Source of the DNA: an uncultured Eubacterium sp.
GTDB taxonomy: Bacteria; Bacillota; Clostridia; Lachnospirales; Lachnospiraceae
Assembly: GCA_900550135.1 (NCBI GenBank)
Contig: URQO01000011.1
Coordinates: forward strand, 1-43,869
DNA: 43,869 bases
Reading direction: 5' to 3'
Positions within the stretch are counted from its first letter, which is position 1; the number at the start of each line of letters is the position of its first letter. The notes beneath the pieces are model-generated. The model searched no databases, was not told the DNA's origin, and saw only the letters and a program-made list of their open reading frames with translations. Positions 1 to 8,169 of the stretch are shown piece by piece. The position numbers and the translations under genes are program-made.

Positions 1-49
1 GCGACCACCGAGATCTACACTCTTTCCCTACACGACGCTCTTCCGATCT
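1..49 (+). other. Illumina sequencing adapter (artefact)
   Basis: The window opens with GCGACCACCGAGATCTACAC and runs through the standard TruSeq universal/P5 read-1 primer ending in CTTCCGATCT at base 49. This is library adapter, not genomic DNA. Genomic sequence starts at base 50, and the reading frame of the first gene is open from exactly there. Confidence 0.98.
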
Positions 50-1444
50 ATATTTGCCGTTGTTGGAGTATTGCTATTCACATTTGTGGCGATTACTACA
101 GTGTACAGATATTATACATACAGCAATTCAACATATGATTTTGGTATATTTGCTCAGATGTATGAGTATATGAAGCAGACAGGAGCAATCAATACAACAG
201 TTGAAAGAAATACATTACTTTCACATTTTGGAGTACATTTTTCGCCAATATTTTATATAGGACTTCCAATATACTTTATATTCCCAAGTCCTATTACAGT
301 ACAGATGATACAGGCTTTAATGATTGCACTTCCGGTCATTCCAATAGTTTTGCTTTGCAGACATTACAAAATGTCAAACTGGATGGCAGTGGCAATGATA
401 ATTTTATATGCATTGTACCCTGCTACAGCATCAGGAGCATTTTATGATATCCATGAAAATTGTTTCCTAACATTTTTTATATTGTTTGCAATTTATGCTC
501 TTGAAAAGAAAAAAGATTTGTGGGCTATTCTTTGTGTACTTTTAGTGTTTTTTACAAAAGAAGATGCAGCAATATACATTTTGGTGCTTGGAGCATTTCT
601 TATTCTCTCGAGAAAAGACAAAAAACGAGGAATTATTCTTATGATAGTTTCGGCAGCATATTTTGTAATAGCAGTAAGCATTGTAAAAAGCTATGGACTT
701 GGAGTGCTGGATGACAGATTTAGTAATTTATATGCAGATGCCAATGGTGGATTTTTAGAAATAATAAAAACAGTATTGTTGAATCCTTCATATGCATTAT
801 CACAGATGGTTACAAACTTTGGTGACAATCAGATGGACAAGATAGGATATATTATGCTTATGCTTGTGCCTATAGCTGCAGCATTGTTTACTACAGGAAA
901 GAAATATTCCAGATACATTTTACTTTCGCCATTTATATTGATAAATGTTATGACAACATATCTGTATTTGCACGATATTTCATTCCAGTATAATTTTGGA
1001 ATTATTGCGTTATTTATGTATGTGATGATTATGAATTTACAGGATATGAAAGTAGAAAAAGCAAAAACAATTGTTGGTGTTTGTGTTATATGTGCATCAC
1101 TTATGTTTGTAGGAACGGTATATCCGAAGATGACATATTACCTTGAAAAATATGACACAGACAAGGCTACATATACAAAACTTGACAATGCAATGGATAC
1201 ATATGTACCACAAAATGCTTCAGTATGTGCATCAGGTTTCTTTACACCACATTTATCAAAACATTTGGAAATGTATGACCAAAATCATCTGACAGAAGAC
1301 AAGTATACAGATTACCTGGTAGTTGATGAAAGAAACCAAAATGAAGCAGCTAAGTTTACAAATATTGTGAACTCAGGAAAATATGAATTGGTGTATAGAG
1401 AAGACAATTTAATCAGTATTTATCACTTAAAAGATAATAAGTAA
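50..1444 (+). CDS. DUF2079-type polytopic membrane protein, 5' truncated
   Basis: The product is a multi-pass membrane protein with about ten hydrophobic segments and a short soluble C-terminal part. The N-terminal motif YDFGIFAQMYEYMKQTG, followed by a loop with LLSHFGVHFSPIF, and the later DIHENCF and FFTKEDAA segments are typical of the DUF2079 predicted membrane proteins, which resemble GT-C glycosyltransferases. The biochemical role of the family is not established. The frame is open from base 50, straight after the adapter, with codons for IFAVVGV before the first in-frame TTG at 71, so the true start lies upstream of the contig edge. It sits 48 bp before pyrC with no obvious terminator between. 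Confidence 0.8.
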   Translation: MFAVVGVLLFTFVAITTVYRYYTYSNSTYDFGIFAQMYEYMKQTGAINTTVERNTLLSHFGVHFSPIFYIGLPIYFIFPSPITVQMIQALMIALPVIPIVLLCRHYKMSNWMAVAMIILYALYPATASGAFYDIHENCFLTFFILFAIYALEKKKDLWAILCVLLVFFTKEDAAIYILVLGAFLILSRKDKKRGIILMIVSAAYFVIAVSIVKSYGLGVLDDRFSNLYADANGGFLEIIKTVLLNPSYALSQMVTNFGDNQMDKIGYIMLMLVPIAAALFTTGKKYSRYILLSPFILINVMTTYLYLHDISFQYNFGIIALFMYVMIMNLQDMKVEKAKTIVGVCVICASLMFVGTVYPKMTYYLEKYDTDKATYTKLDNAMDTYVPQNASVCASGFFTPHLSKHLEMYDQNHLTEDKYTDYLVVDERNQNEAAKFTNIVNSGKYELVYREDNLISIYHLKDNK

Positions 1445-1492
1445 AAAGTAGTTTGATTATATATTCTAAAAAAACAGAAAGAGGTATTATAA

Positions 1493-2770
1493 TTGACAAT
1501 ATTAATTAAAAACGGCAGAGTGTTGAATCCTTCTGAAAATCTGGACAAAGTAATGGATCTTCTTGTTGAAGATGGAAGAATCAAAGAAAAGAAGGAACAG
1601 ATTGAAACAGATGCAGACAAAATAATTGATGCAAAAGGCTGTTATGTAATGCCGGGACTTATTGATTTGCATGTACATTTTAGAGATCCGGGACTTACAT
1701 ATAAGGAAGACATTGAGACAGGCAGCAGGGCAGCAGCCAATGGTGGATTTACAACAGTATGCTGCATGCCAAATACCAAGCCTGTGGTAGATAATGTAGA
1801 CACAGTAAAATACATTATTGAAAAAGGAAAAGAAGTTGGACTTACAAATGTACTTCCTGTTGGAGCAGTAACAATGAACATGGAAGGAAAAGAAGTAACT
1901 GATATAGAAAGCCTGAAAAAAGCAGGCATTTGTGCCATTAGTGAAGATGGTAAATCAGTTATGAATTCCGGAGTTTATAGAAAAGCAATGAAGGAAGCTG
2001 CAAGACTAAATGTTCCTGTAATGGCCCACTGTGAAGACATAAATTTGGTTGAAGGTGGAGTAATCAACTTAGGCAACAAGTCCAAAGAACTTGGAGTAAA
2101 GGGAATAAGCAACGCAGTGGAAGATGTTATTGCCATGAGAGACATTATGCTGGCAAGAGAGACAAATGCCAAATTGCATCTTTGCCATTGTTCAACAAAG
2201 GACAGCGTGGAAATGGTAAAACAGGCAAAGGCAGAAGGCATAGATGTTACCGCTGAAGTATGCCCACATCATTTTTCAATGTGCTCAGATGACATTACTG
2301 AAAATGACGGAAATTTTAAAATGAATCCACCTCTTAGAACAAGAGAAGACATGGAAACACTTATAAAAGGACTTAGCGAGGATATAATGGATGTAATATC
2401 AACAGATCATGCACCTCACAGCAAAGAAGAAAAAGAAAAAGATTTGGAACACGCACCATTTGGAATAGTAGGACTTGAAACATCAGTACCACTAACCATA
2501 ACAAACTTAGTAAAAAAAGGTTATATAACACCACTTCAAATGGCTGCAAAAATGAGTTATAATCCTGCACAGGTACTTGGAAGTGACAAAGGCACACTAA
2601 ACGAAAAAGCAGTGGCAGACATCACAATCATAGATCCTGATGCAGAATATACTATAGACAAAAACACATTCCAGTCAAAAGGAAAGAACACGCCATTTGA
2701 TGGCTACAAAGTAAATGGAAAAGTACTATACACCATATTAGGTGGCAAAATAGTATATGGAGATAAATAA
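1493..2770 (+). CDS. pyrC: Dihydroorotase
   Basis: This amidohydrolase interconverts carbamoyl-aspartate and dihydroorotate, the third step of de novo UMP synthesis, in the cytosol. The 425-residue length is normal for the bacterial multi-domain type I dihydroorotase. Visible metal-binding features are DLHVHFRDPG near residue 58, a central HCED and HLCHCST region, and STDHAPH near residue 303, which carries the catalytic Asp. A C-terminal composite beta domain ends in KVLYTILGGKIVYG. The start is TTG at 1493, preceded by AGAAAGAGGT about 7 bases upstream; no in-frame ATG is near. It is followed by a 311-base gap containing a structured repeat, then pyrF. Confidence 0.95.
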   Translation: MTILIKNGRVLNPSENLDKVMDLLVEDGRIKEKKEQIETDADKIIDAKGCYVMPGLIDLHVHFRDPGLTYKEDIETGSRAAANGGFTTVCCMPNTKPVVDNVDTVKYIIEKGKEVGLTNVLPVGAVTMNMEGKEVTDIESLKKAGICAISEDGKSVMNSGVYRKAMKEAARLNVPVMAHCEDINLVEGGVINLGNKSKELGVKGISNAVEDVIAMRDIMLARETNAKLHLCHCSTKDSVEMVKQAKAEGIDVTAEVCPHHFSMCSDDITENDGNFKMNPPLRTREDMETLIKGLSEDIMDVISTDHAPHSKEEKEKDLEHAPFGIVGLETSVPLTITNLVKKGYITPLQMAAKMSYNPAQVLGSDKGTLNEKAVADITIIDPDAEYTIDKNTFQSKGKNTPFDGYKVNGKVLYTILGGKIVYGDK

Positions 2771-2907
2771 CAAAATATCACATAATGACATTAAATTTAA
2801 AACTGATAGTAAAATAAAAAATACTATATAAAGTTAGAAATTAATATCAAGTTACAAAGTAACATAACAAACTAAACACAATATTCGGTTACAAAAACGT
2901 TGAACAT

Positions 2908-3040
2908 GTGTGGCTTAATATAACTAAGAGAAAGCGCATCTAACGCGGTCGGTTCATTAAGGCAGCGTAGCTGGCTTGATAGAACCGCTACCAGCGTTTG
3001 GCAGCGGGAGCGTGCTTTCGATAGTTATATTAAGCCACAC
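2908..3040 (+). repeat. Structured palindromic element, copy 1, with locus-specific arms
   Basis: A 91-nt core (2930-3020) is enclosed by a perfect 19-bp inverted repeat (2908-2926 GTGTGGCTTAATATAACTA against 3022-3040). The core folds as nested stems: GAAAGC/GCTTTC at the base, AACGC/GCGTT, CGGTTC/GAACCG, then an apical CAGC-GTA-GCTG. Two further copies of the core lie between purN and purD. The outer arms differ completely between copies. The element ends 41 bases before the pyrF start and dominates the pyrC-pyrF gap; the preceding 2771-2907 is AT-rich with nothing firm in it. The element could be a miniature mobile element or a structured RNA in the pyrF leader. Confidence 0.85.
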
Positions 3041-3081
3041 AATTGGAAAGTTTTGGAACCGGCAGTATAAAGGAGAATAGA

Positions 3082-3999
3082 ATGATTAACAAGTTAGTAG
3101 ACAAGATTAAAAAGACAAATGCACCTGTAGTAGTAGGACTTGACCCAATGATGAGTTACGTTCCTGAACATATTACAAAGAAAGCCTTTGACCAATATGG
3201 CGAAACATTAGAAGGCGCAGCAGAAGCAATATGGCAGTATAACAAAGGAATAATCGATACAACATATGATTTGATTCCTGCCGTAAAGCCACAGATTGCC
3301 ATGTACGAGCAGTTTGGAGTACCGGGACTTCAGGCATTTAAAAAGACAGTAGATTACGCAAAGGAAAAAGACCTTGTAGTAATTGGTGATGTAAAGCGTG
3401 GTGATATTGGATCAACATCAGCAGCATATGCAGTTGGCCATTTGGGAAAGGTTCAGGTTGGAAGCAAAAAGTATTCATTATTTGACGAAGACTTTGCAAC
3501 AGTCAACCCATACCTTGGAACAGATGGAATTAAACCATTTATAGACGTATGTAAAGAAGAAAATAAAGGATTATTTATTTTAGTAAAAACATCAAATCCT
3601 TCCAGCGGAGAATTTCAGGATAGATTAATTGACGGAAGACCACTTTATGAATGGGTTGGCGAACAGGTAGCAAAATGGGGCGAAGAACATATGGGCGATG
3701 ACTACAGCTATATTGGTGCCGTAGTTGGAGCTACATATCCTGAAATGGGAAAAGTTCTTAGAAAGGTTATGCCTAAGAGTTATATTTTAGTACCTGGTTA
3801 CGGTGCTCAGGGTGGTACTGCAGATGGACTTAAACCATACTTTAATGAAGACGGACTTGGTGCCATTGTCAATTCATCAAGAGGAATTATCTGTGCATAC
3901 AAGCAGGATAAATACGCAAAATTTGGTGCAGAAAATTATGCTGATGCCTCAAGACAGGCAGTCATTGACATGATTGAAGATATTAACTCAATTTTTTAA
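3082..3999 (+). CDS. pyrF: Orotidine 5'-phosphate decarboxylase (type 2)
   Basis: The enzyme decarboxylates OMP to UMP, the last step of the pathway. The 305-residue length and sequence fit the longer type 2 PyrF subfamily. The catalytic D-x-K-R-x-D motif is seen as GDVKRGDIGST with the lysine near residue 105, and the phosphate-binding end is LVPGYGAQGG followed by VNSSRGI. I chose ATG 3082 because AGGAG lies 6 bases upstream and MINKLVDKI is the normal family N-terminus. A longer in-frame TTG start at 3043 lacks a ribosome site and would begin next to the right arm of the hairpin repeat. A terminator-like hairpin follows 30 bases after the stop. Confidence 0.95.
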   Translation: MINKLVDKIKKTNAPVVVGLDPMMSYVPEHITKKAFDQYGETLEGAAEAIWQYNKGIIDTTYDLIPAVKPQIAMYEQFGVPGLQAFKKTVDYAKEKDLVVIGDVKRGDIGSTSAAYAVGHLGKVQVGSKKYSLFDEDFATVNPYLGTDGIKPFIDVCKEENKGLFILVKTSNPSSGEFQDRLIDGRPLYEWVGEQVAKWGEEHMGDDYSYIGAVVGATYPEMGKVLRKVMPKSYILVPGYGAQGGTADGLKPYFNEDGLGAIVNSSRGIICAYKQDKYAKFGAENYADASRQAVIDMIEDINSIF

Positions 4000-4028
4000 T
4001 AAGTAAGAGAAAATGTTAATAATTAAAA

Positions 4029-4065
4029 GAAAAATAACAGCCTAAGATAATCGGCTGTTATTTTC
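4029..4065 (+). terminator. Hairpin between pyrF and pyrK
   Basis: GAAAATAACAGCC and GGCTGTTATTTTC form a 13-bp stem with a 10-base loop. Because the arm ends in TTATTTTC rather than a long T-run, it could be an intrinsic terminator or an attenuator partly separating pyrF from pyrK-pyrD. Confidence 0.65.
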
Positions 4066-4095
4066 TAAAAAGATTGATAAAGAATGGAGACAGAC

Positions 4096-4863
4096 ATGAG
4101 AGAAAAGGAAACTGCAATTGTAGTAAGCCAGAAATCTATTGGTACAGACATTTATAGCATGATAATAAAAACAAAGGCAGCAGAAACTGCAAAAGCCGGT
4201 CAGTTTATTTCAATGTATTGTCATGACAAAACAAAATTGCTTCCTAGACCAATCAGTATATGTGAGGTAAATAAGGATGAAGGTACACTTAGAATTGTTT
4301 ACAGAGTTGTTGGTGGAGGAACTGAAGAATTCTCCACATATACACCAGGAGAAAAAGTAGATATTATCGGACCACTTGGCAATGGCTTTATGAAAAGAGA
4401 AAACAAGAAAGCAATCCTTATTGGTGGTGGAATTGGAATCCCACCAATGGTTCAGTTGGCAAAAGAACTAAAAAGCATTGCAGATGTTCAGGTTGTAGCA
4501 GGATATAGAAACGAATTGTTCTTAACAGAAGAGCTAGAAAACAATGGATCACTTTACATTGCAACAGAAGATGGCAGCACAGGTACCAAAGGAACTGTAA
4601 TTGATGCCATTAAAGAACAAAATGTTGAAGGTGATGTGATTTATGCATGCGGACCAACACCTATGTTAAAGGCAATAAAAGAATATGCTACGGAAAAAGG
4701 AATAGAGTGTCAGTTGTCCTTAGAAGAAAGAATGGCATGTGGCATTGGAGCATGTCTTGCGTGTGTCTGCAATTCAACAGAAAAAGACCATCATTCAAAT
4801 GTAAACAACAAACGAATTTGTAAAGATGGACCTGTATTTTTAGCTGAGGAGGTGGATTTATAA
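4096..4863 (+). CDS. pyrK: Dihydroorotate dehydrogenase B, electron-transfer subunit
   Basis: PyrK carries FAD and a [2Fe-2S] cluster and passes electrons from PyrD to NAD+. It has an N-terminal FAD-binding barrel with LPRPISI, a nucleotide-binding fold with GGGIGIPPM and ACGPTPML, and a C-terminal cluster domain with cysteines at about 215, 220, 223 and 242 (CGIGACLACVC, then RICKDGPVF). The usual length is about 250-260. ATG 4096 is preferred because GGAG sits 6 bases upstream; an in-frame ATG at 4084 has no visible ribosome site. The stop overlaps the pyrD start as TAATG, so the two subunits are translationally coupled. Confidence 0.93.
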   Translation: MREKETAIVVSQKSIGTDIYSMIIKTKAAETAKAGQFISMYCHDKTKLLPRPISICEVNKDEGTLRIVYRVVGGGTEEFSTYTPGEKVDIIGPLGNGFMKRENKKAILIGGGIGIPPMVQLAKELKSIADVQVVAGYRNELFLTEELENNGSLYIATEDGSTGTKGTVIDAIKEQNVEGDVIYACGPTPMLKAIKEYATEKGIECQLSLEERMACGIGACLACVCNSTEKDHHSNVNNKRICKDGPVFLAEEVDL

Positions 4864-5765
4864 TGAATACAAAAGTAAATATTGCCGGAGTAGAATTTAA
4901 AAATCCTGTAATGGTTGCCTCAGGAACATTTGGCTCAGGTGCTGAGTATGGAGAGTTTGTAGATTTAAACAGACTTGGAGCAGTAGTTACAAAAGGTGTT
5001 GCCAATGTACCATGGGAAGGCAATCCTACACCACGTATAGCAGAAACATATGGTGGAATGCTTAATGCAGTAGGGCTTCAGAATCCGGGATATGATTTGT
5101 TTGCAAAAAGAGATATTCCATATTTGCAGGATTATGATACAAATATCATTGTAAATGTCTGTGGAAGAACTACAGAAGATTATGTAGATGTGGTAGAAAA
5201 ATTAGGTCATGAAAATGTTGACATGCTTGAAATAAATATATCATGTCCAAATGTAAAACATGGTGGTATCGCTTTTGGTCAGGATCCAAAGGCAGTTGAA
5301 GCTATAACAAAAGAAGTAAAGAAAGTTGCAAAGCAGCCTGTTATTATGAAACTTAGTCCAAATGTTACGGACATTACAGAAATGGCAAAGGCGGCAGAGG
5401 CAGGTGGAGCAGATGCTTTATCTTTAATTAACACATTAACAGGAATGCAGATTGATGTGGAAAGACAAAAGTTTGTATTGGCAAACAAAACAGGAGGCTT
5501 ATCAGGTCCTGCAATTAAGCCTGTAGCTGTAAGAATGGTATATCAGGTCGCAAATGCAGTTAAAGTCCCAATTATTGGAATGGGTGGAATTGCAAATGCA
5601 AAGGATGCGTTGGAATTTATTTTAGCAGGTGCTACAGCAGTATCTGTTGGAACAGCCAACTTTAACAATCCACATACAACTATTGACGTTATTGAAGGAA
5701 TTGAAGATTATATGACACGACATAACGTGGATGATATTAACAGTTTAATTGGGTTAGTTAAATAA
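4863..5765 (+). CDS. pyrD: Dihydroorotate dehydrogenase B, catalytic subunit
   Basis: This FMN enzyme oxidises dihydroorotate to orotate and works as the NAD+-linked type 1B complex with PyrK. Visible landmarks are VMVASGTFGSG at the N-terminus, LEINISCPNVKHGG with the catalytic base cysteine typical of class 1, the SLINTLTGM segment, and the FMN phosphate site PIIGMGGI followed by GATAVSVGTA. The 300-residue length is standard. The start overlaps the pyrK stop by one base and a strong AGGAGG lies at 4846-4851. An intrinsic terminator follows. In relatives pyrE usually comes next, but here pyrE is about 22.6 kb downstream, past the accessory island. Confidence 0.96.
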   Translation: MNTKVNIAGVEFKNPVMVASGTFGSGAEYGEFVDLNRLGAVVTKGVANVPWEGNPTPRIAETYGGMLNAVGLQNPGYDLFAKRDIPYLQDYDTNIIVNVCGRTTEDYVDVVEKLGHENVDMLEINISCPNVKHGGIAFGQDPKAVEAITKEVKKVAKQPVIMKLSPNVTDITEMAKAAEAGGADALSLINTLTGMQIDVERQKFVLANKTGGLSGPAIKPVAVRMVYQVANAVKVPIIGMGGIANAKDALEFILAGATAVSVGTANFNNPHTTIDVIEGIEDYMTRHNVDDINSLIGLVK

Positions 5766-5791
5766 AAATGTTTAATTTAAATATTGATAGT

Positions 5792-5829
5792 AAAAGTGCC
5801 GAAAATGTTATAACATTTTTGGCACTTTT
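5792..5829 (+). terminator. Intrinsic terminator after pyrD
   Basis: AAAAGTGCC and GGCACTTTT pair, with AAAATGTTATAACATTTT extending the stem, giving a long, nearly perfect hairpin ending in TTTT. It closes the pyr cluster and marks the left edge of the accessory island. Confidence 0.8.
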
Positions 5830-5936
5830 CTAGTACAAAAAATTTCTTGATGACAATGGCTATCAAATAAAATAAGCAACAGCAAAAAATATGAAAAAGG
5901 CAAAAACAATTGTTGCAAAGAAACTTTCATATCGCA

Positions 5937-6013
5937 TAAAAAATCAACGTTTATGTCAAAAAAATCAACGTTTGTGCATAATACATTTACAAATTAAAAA
6001 AAAGATTTATGCT
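5937..6013 (+). promoter_or_regulatory. LytTR-type operator and promoter upstream of peptide ORF and kinase
   Basis: Two direct repeats, TCAACGTTTATG at 5944 and TCAACGTTTGTG at 5965, are 21 bp apart, i.e. two helical turns, which is the arrangement bound by LytTR-domain regulators. A putative -10 TATGCT (6008-6013) starts 32 bases after the end of the second repeat, with no good -35, as expected for an activated promoter. The same repeat pair, the preceding TAAAAAA and the same -10 distance recur at 8181-8257. The likely activator is the LytTR regulator encoded at 7470-8168. The rest of the 5830-6061 gap contains a 12-base palindrome at 6019-6030. Confidence 0.75.
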
Positions 6014-6061
6014 AATTCTTGTCCGGACAATACAACAGTATATACGGGAAGGATAAGGACA

Positions 6062-6103
6062 ATGTTTAAATGGACACATTGGTTTTTGGGATGGTTTAAA
6101 TAA
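6062..6103 (+). CDS. Candidate 13-residue peptide MFKWTHWFLGWFK
   Basis: ATG at 6062 is preceded by GGGAAGGA (6046-6053) at 8 bases, a good ribosome site, and encodes a 13-residue peptide ending at TAA 6101-6103. The peptide has three Trp, three Phe and two Lys, so it is cationic and amphipathic. It is the first ORF after the LytTR promoter and lies 69 bases before the sensor kinase. It has no leader, no double-Gly site and no AgrB-like processing gene nearby. It could be a leaderless signalling peptide, a small membrane-active peptide, or a regulatory leader ORF. The frame stays open back to 5891, but that longer 70-residue version has no ribosome site and starts upstream of the promoter, so it is less likely. 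Confidence 0.5.
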   Translation: MFKWTHWFLGWFK

Positions 6104-6135
6104 ATTGTCTAAAATCACCTCCTCATACAAAAATA

Positions 6136-6144
6136 TGATATAAT
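6136..6144 (+). promoter_or_regulatory. Extended -10 promoter for the kinase/regulator operon
   Basis: TGATATAAT is a perfect extended -10 element 29 bases before the kinase ATG. There is no good -35 at 17 bp. It would give basal, peptide-independent expression of the kinase and regulator, separate from the LytTR promoter upstream. Confidence 0.5.
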
Positions 6145-6172
6145 ATTCATAATATATTGTATAGGGAGATAA

Positions 6173-7492
6173 ATGATGAATATACTTTGTGTTGGATTAG
6201 CAAACATATTTCATATAGTTGCCATTTTGTTAATAGGAGAAAATTTATTAGAATTAACAAAGAGAGAAGGCAATAAAATAATAAATTATTGTGAAATAAT
6301 ATTTCTATCAATGTGTAATTCTTTACCAATGATAAAAATAAATACAACGTTTGAACTAGTTTTCTTTTTGTTATGTTTATATATAATTGCAAAAACATAT
6401 TTTGTAGAAACTAACTCAAGAATTATTGTTTATGTTGTTGGTTGTTCTATTGCAATGGAAAGTATTGATATGTTCTTTTCACAAATTATAACAACAATAA
6501 CAGAAGTACAAAAAATTAGTATTACAGGTTTGACAGAAATAATTACATCTGTGTTATCTTTAATATTTGTAATTGTCATAGTGATATTATTGAGAGGAAA
6601 AAACTTATATGGAATGAAAATGATTTCAGTTAAAAGTTGGATTATTATTACAACAAATATAATAGTTAACTTTTGCGTATTAGCAATGCTTAATCTGATG
6701 ACATTGAAGCAAGTGGCATATAAGAATAGAATTGCTTATATAATAATGTATTTAGTTGTCGCAATTGGATTGACAATTCAGGTAATGACCATGATAGTTT
6801 TACTGATTTCTAGAAATATTCAAATAGAGAGGGAAAAAATCATTAAGAAATACCTTGAAGAGCAAAATAATTATTATGAATACTTAAAAGAACGCGAAGT
6901 GGAAACAAAAAAATTTAGGCATGACATACGGAGCCATTTGTATTTACTTGATAAAGTATACAAAGAGGGAAAGTGTGAAGAATTTGAAATATATCTTAAT
7001 GATATAAAAGACAAGGTTGACAGATTGGGAATAAAAGTAAATGTAGGAAATGATATTGTAAATGCGATTTTGGACAAGTATTTTGCAGAAGCAAAAAGTA
7101 AAAATGTTAAATTAAAAGTTCAGGGACATTTTCCAATGGGGTGCAATGTTAGTGCCTACCATTTATGTACAATATTTTCCAATCTGTTAAGCAATGCCAT
7201 AGAGGCAGCACAAAAAGCAGAAAATAAAGAAGTTTGGGTAATATGCAGTTATACAGAAAAAAATATTATTATAGAGGTAGGAAATTATTTTTCGGGTTAC
7301 AGTGATAATAGAAAAAAACTTATAACTACAAAAAAAGAAAAACAGTATCATGGATGGGGTATAAAAAATGTAAAGGATAGTGTGAAAGAGTGTGAAGGAC
7401 TGATGGATATAGAAATCCAAGAAGACAGTTTTATAGTTTCAATTACATTAAAAAATGAGGGAAGTAAAAATGAACATAGCAATAGTAGATGA
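6173..7492 (+). CDS. AgrC-like sensor histidine kinase
   Basis: This 439-residue protein has an N-terminal membrane domain of about six helices (residues 1-215), a linking coiled helix (about 215-245), and a short kinase core. The phosphoacceptor box is FRHDIRSHL with His near residue 250, the N-box is SNLLSNAIEAA near residue 335, and the G-box is GWGIKNV near residue 395. This layout, with FRHD and a GHKL ATPase lacking an extended dimerisation domain, matches the HPK10 kinases that sense peptides and pair with LytTR regulators (AgrC, ComD, BlpH). The start is the first of two ATGs behind AGGGAGA. Its end overlaps the regulator gene by 23 bases. The inducing signal is unknown; the 13-residue ORF just upstream is the obvious candidate. 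Confidence 0.88.
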   Translation: MMNILCVGLANIFHIVAILLIGENLLELTKREGNKIINYCEIIFLSMCNSLPMIKINTTFELVFFLLCLYIIAKTYFVETNSRIIVYVVGCSIAMESIDMFFSQIITTITEVQKISITGLTEIITSVLSLIFVIVIVILLRGKNLYGMKMISVKSWIIITTNIIVNFCVLAMLNLMTLKQVAYKNRIAYIIMYLVVAIGLTIQVMTMIVLLISRNIQIEREKIIKKYLEEQNNYYEYLKEREVETKKFRHDIRSHLYLLDKVYKEGKCEEFEIYLNDIKDKVDRLGIKVNVGNDIVNAILDKYFAEAKSKNVKLKVQGHFPMGCNVSAYHLCTIFSNLLSNAIEAAQKAENKEVWVICSYTEKNIIIEVGNYFSGYSDNRKKLITTKKEKQYHGWGIKNVKDSVKECEGLMDIEIQEDSFIVSITLKNEGSKNEHSNSR

Positions 7493-8168
7493 TGAAGAAA
7501 TGTGGAGAAAATTGGCAACAACAGTTGTTAAAAAAAATGGTGATGACAAAAATAAAATTGATACATACAATTCAGGAATAGATTTTTTAGATAAAAATAA
7601 ATATTATGATATTGTAATTATGGATGTGGATATGCCACAGTTGAATGGGTTTGATACAATCACTGAATATAAAAAAAATCATGGAAAAACAATTGTTATA
7701 ATTTTGACAACACATTTGGATTGTGCCAGAAAAGGATATTTGGTCAATGCATTCAGGTATGTGGATAAAACAAAAATGGAAGAAGAGCTGGAAGAAGCTT
7801 TTTGTGCCATAAAAAAAATAAATGAAAATAATGATGTTTTCATAATGGGAAAGAAAGACGAAAGGACGCAGAAGATATATGCTAATGATATTTTATACAT
7901 TGAAACAAAGTCCAGAAAGACCATGATTCATGTACAGGATGGATGTTATCTGTCAGATAAAAAGATAAATGAGTTGGAAGAAAAACTAAAAAAGAATGGC
8001 TTTTATCGTAGCCACAAATCATTTTTGGTTAATATGGCAAAGGTTGATCATCTTGATAAAGAGTTTGTATATTTTGAAAACAATGAGAAAGCGTATATAA
8101 GCGTGAGAAAATATACGGAAACAAAGAAAAGATATATTACAGCAAAGAAAAAAATAGCTTCTATGTAG
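7470..8168 (+). CDS. LytTR-family response regulator
   Basis: An N-terminal receiver domain (about 1-120) has acidic residues DDEE at 7-10 and the phospho-Asp in VIMDVDMP at residue 52. The C-terminal LytTR DNA-binding domain (about 130-228) contains YANDILYIET and FYRSHKSFLVNMAKVDHL. The length of 232 is typical of AgrA/ComE-type regulators. ATG 7470 is chosen because GAGGGAAG lies just upstream; an in-frame ATG at 7455 is poorly placed. The gene overlaps the kinase gene, so the two are co-translated. Direct-repeat sites of LytTR type occur in front of this operon and in front of the RHS gene, pointing to autoregulation and control of the toxin. Confidence 0.92.
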   Translation: MNIAIVDDEEMWRKLATTVVKKNGDDKNKIDTYNSGIDFLDKNKYYDIVIMDVDMPQLNGFDTITEYKKNHGKTIVIILTTHLDCARKGYLVNAFRYVDKTKMEEELEEAFCAIKKINENNDVFIMGKKDERTQKIYANDILYIETKSRKTMIHVQDGCYLSDKKINELEEKLKKNGFYRSHKSFLVNMAKVDHLDKEFVYFENNEKAYISVRKYTETKKRYITAKKKIASM

Positions 8169-8169
8169 A

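Noticed and set aside
3043..3081. Longer N-terminus for pyrF from TTG 3043
   Set aside because: No ribosome site; the family N-terminus begins at 3082.
5891..6103. 70-codon ORF ending in the Trp-rich peptide
   Set aside because: No ribosome site at 5891; the frame runs through the LytTR repeats only because their 21-bp spacing keeps the frame open. The short ORF from 6062 is better supported.
6062..6103. Trp codons as a trp-operon-type attenuation leader
   Set aside because: No tryptophan biosynthesis or transport genes follow, and no terminator/antiterminator pair is seen after the ORF.
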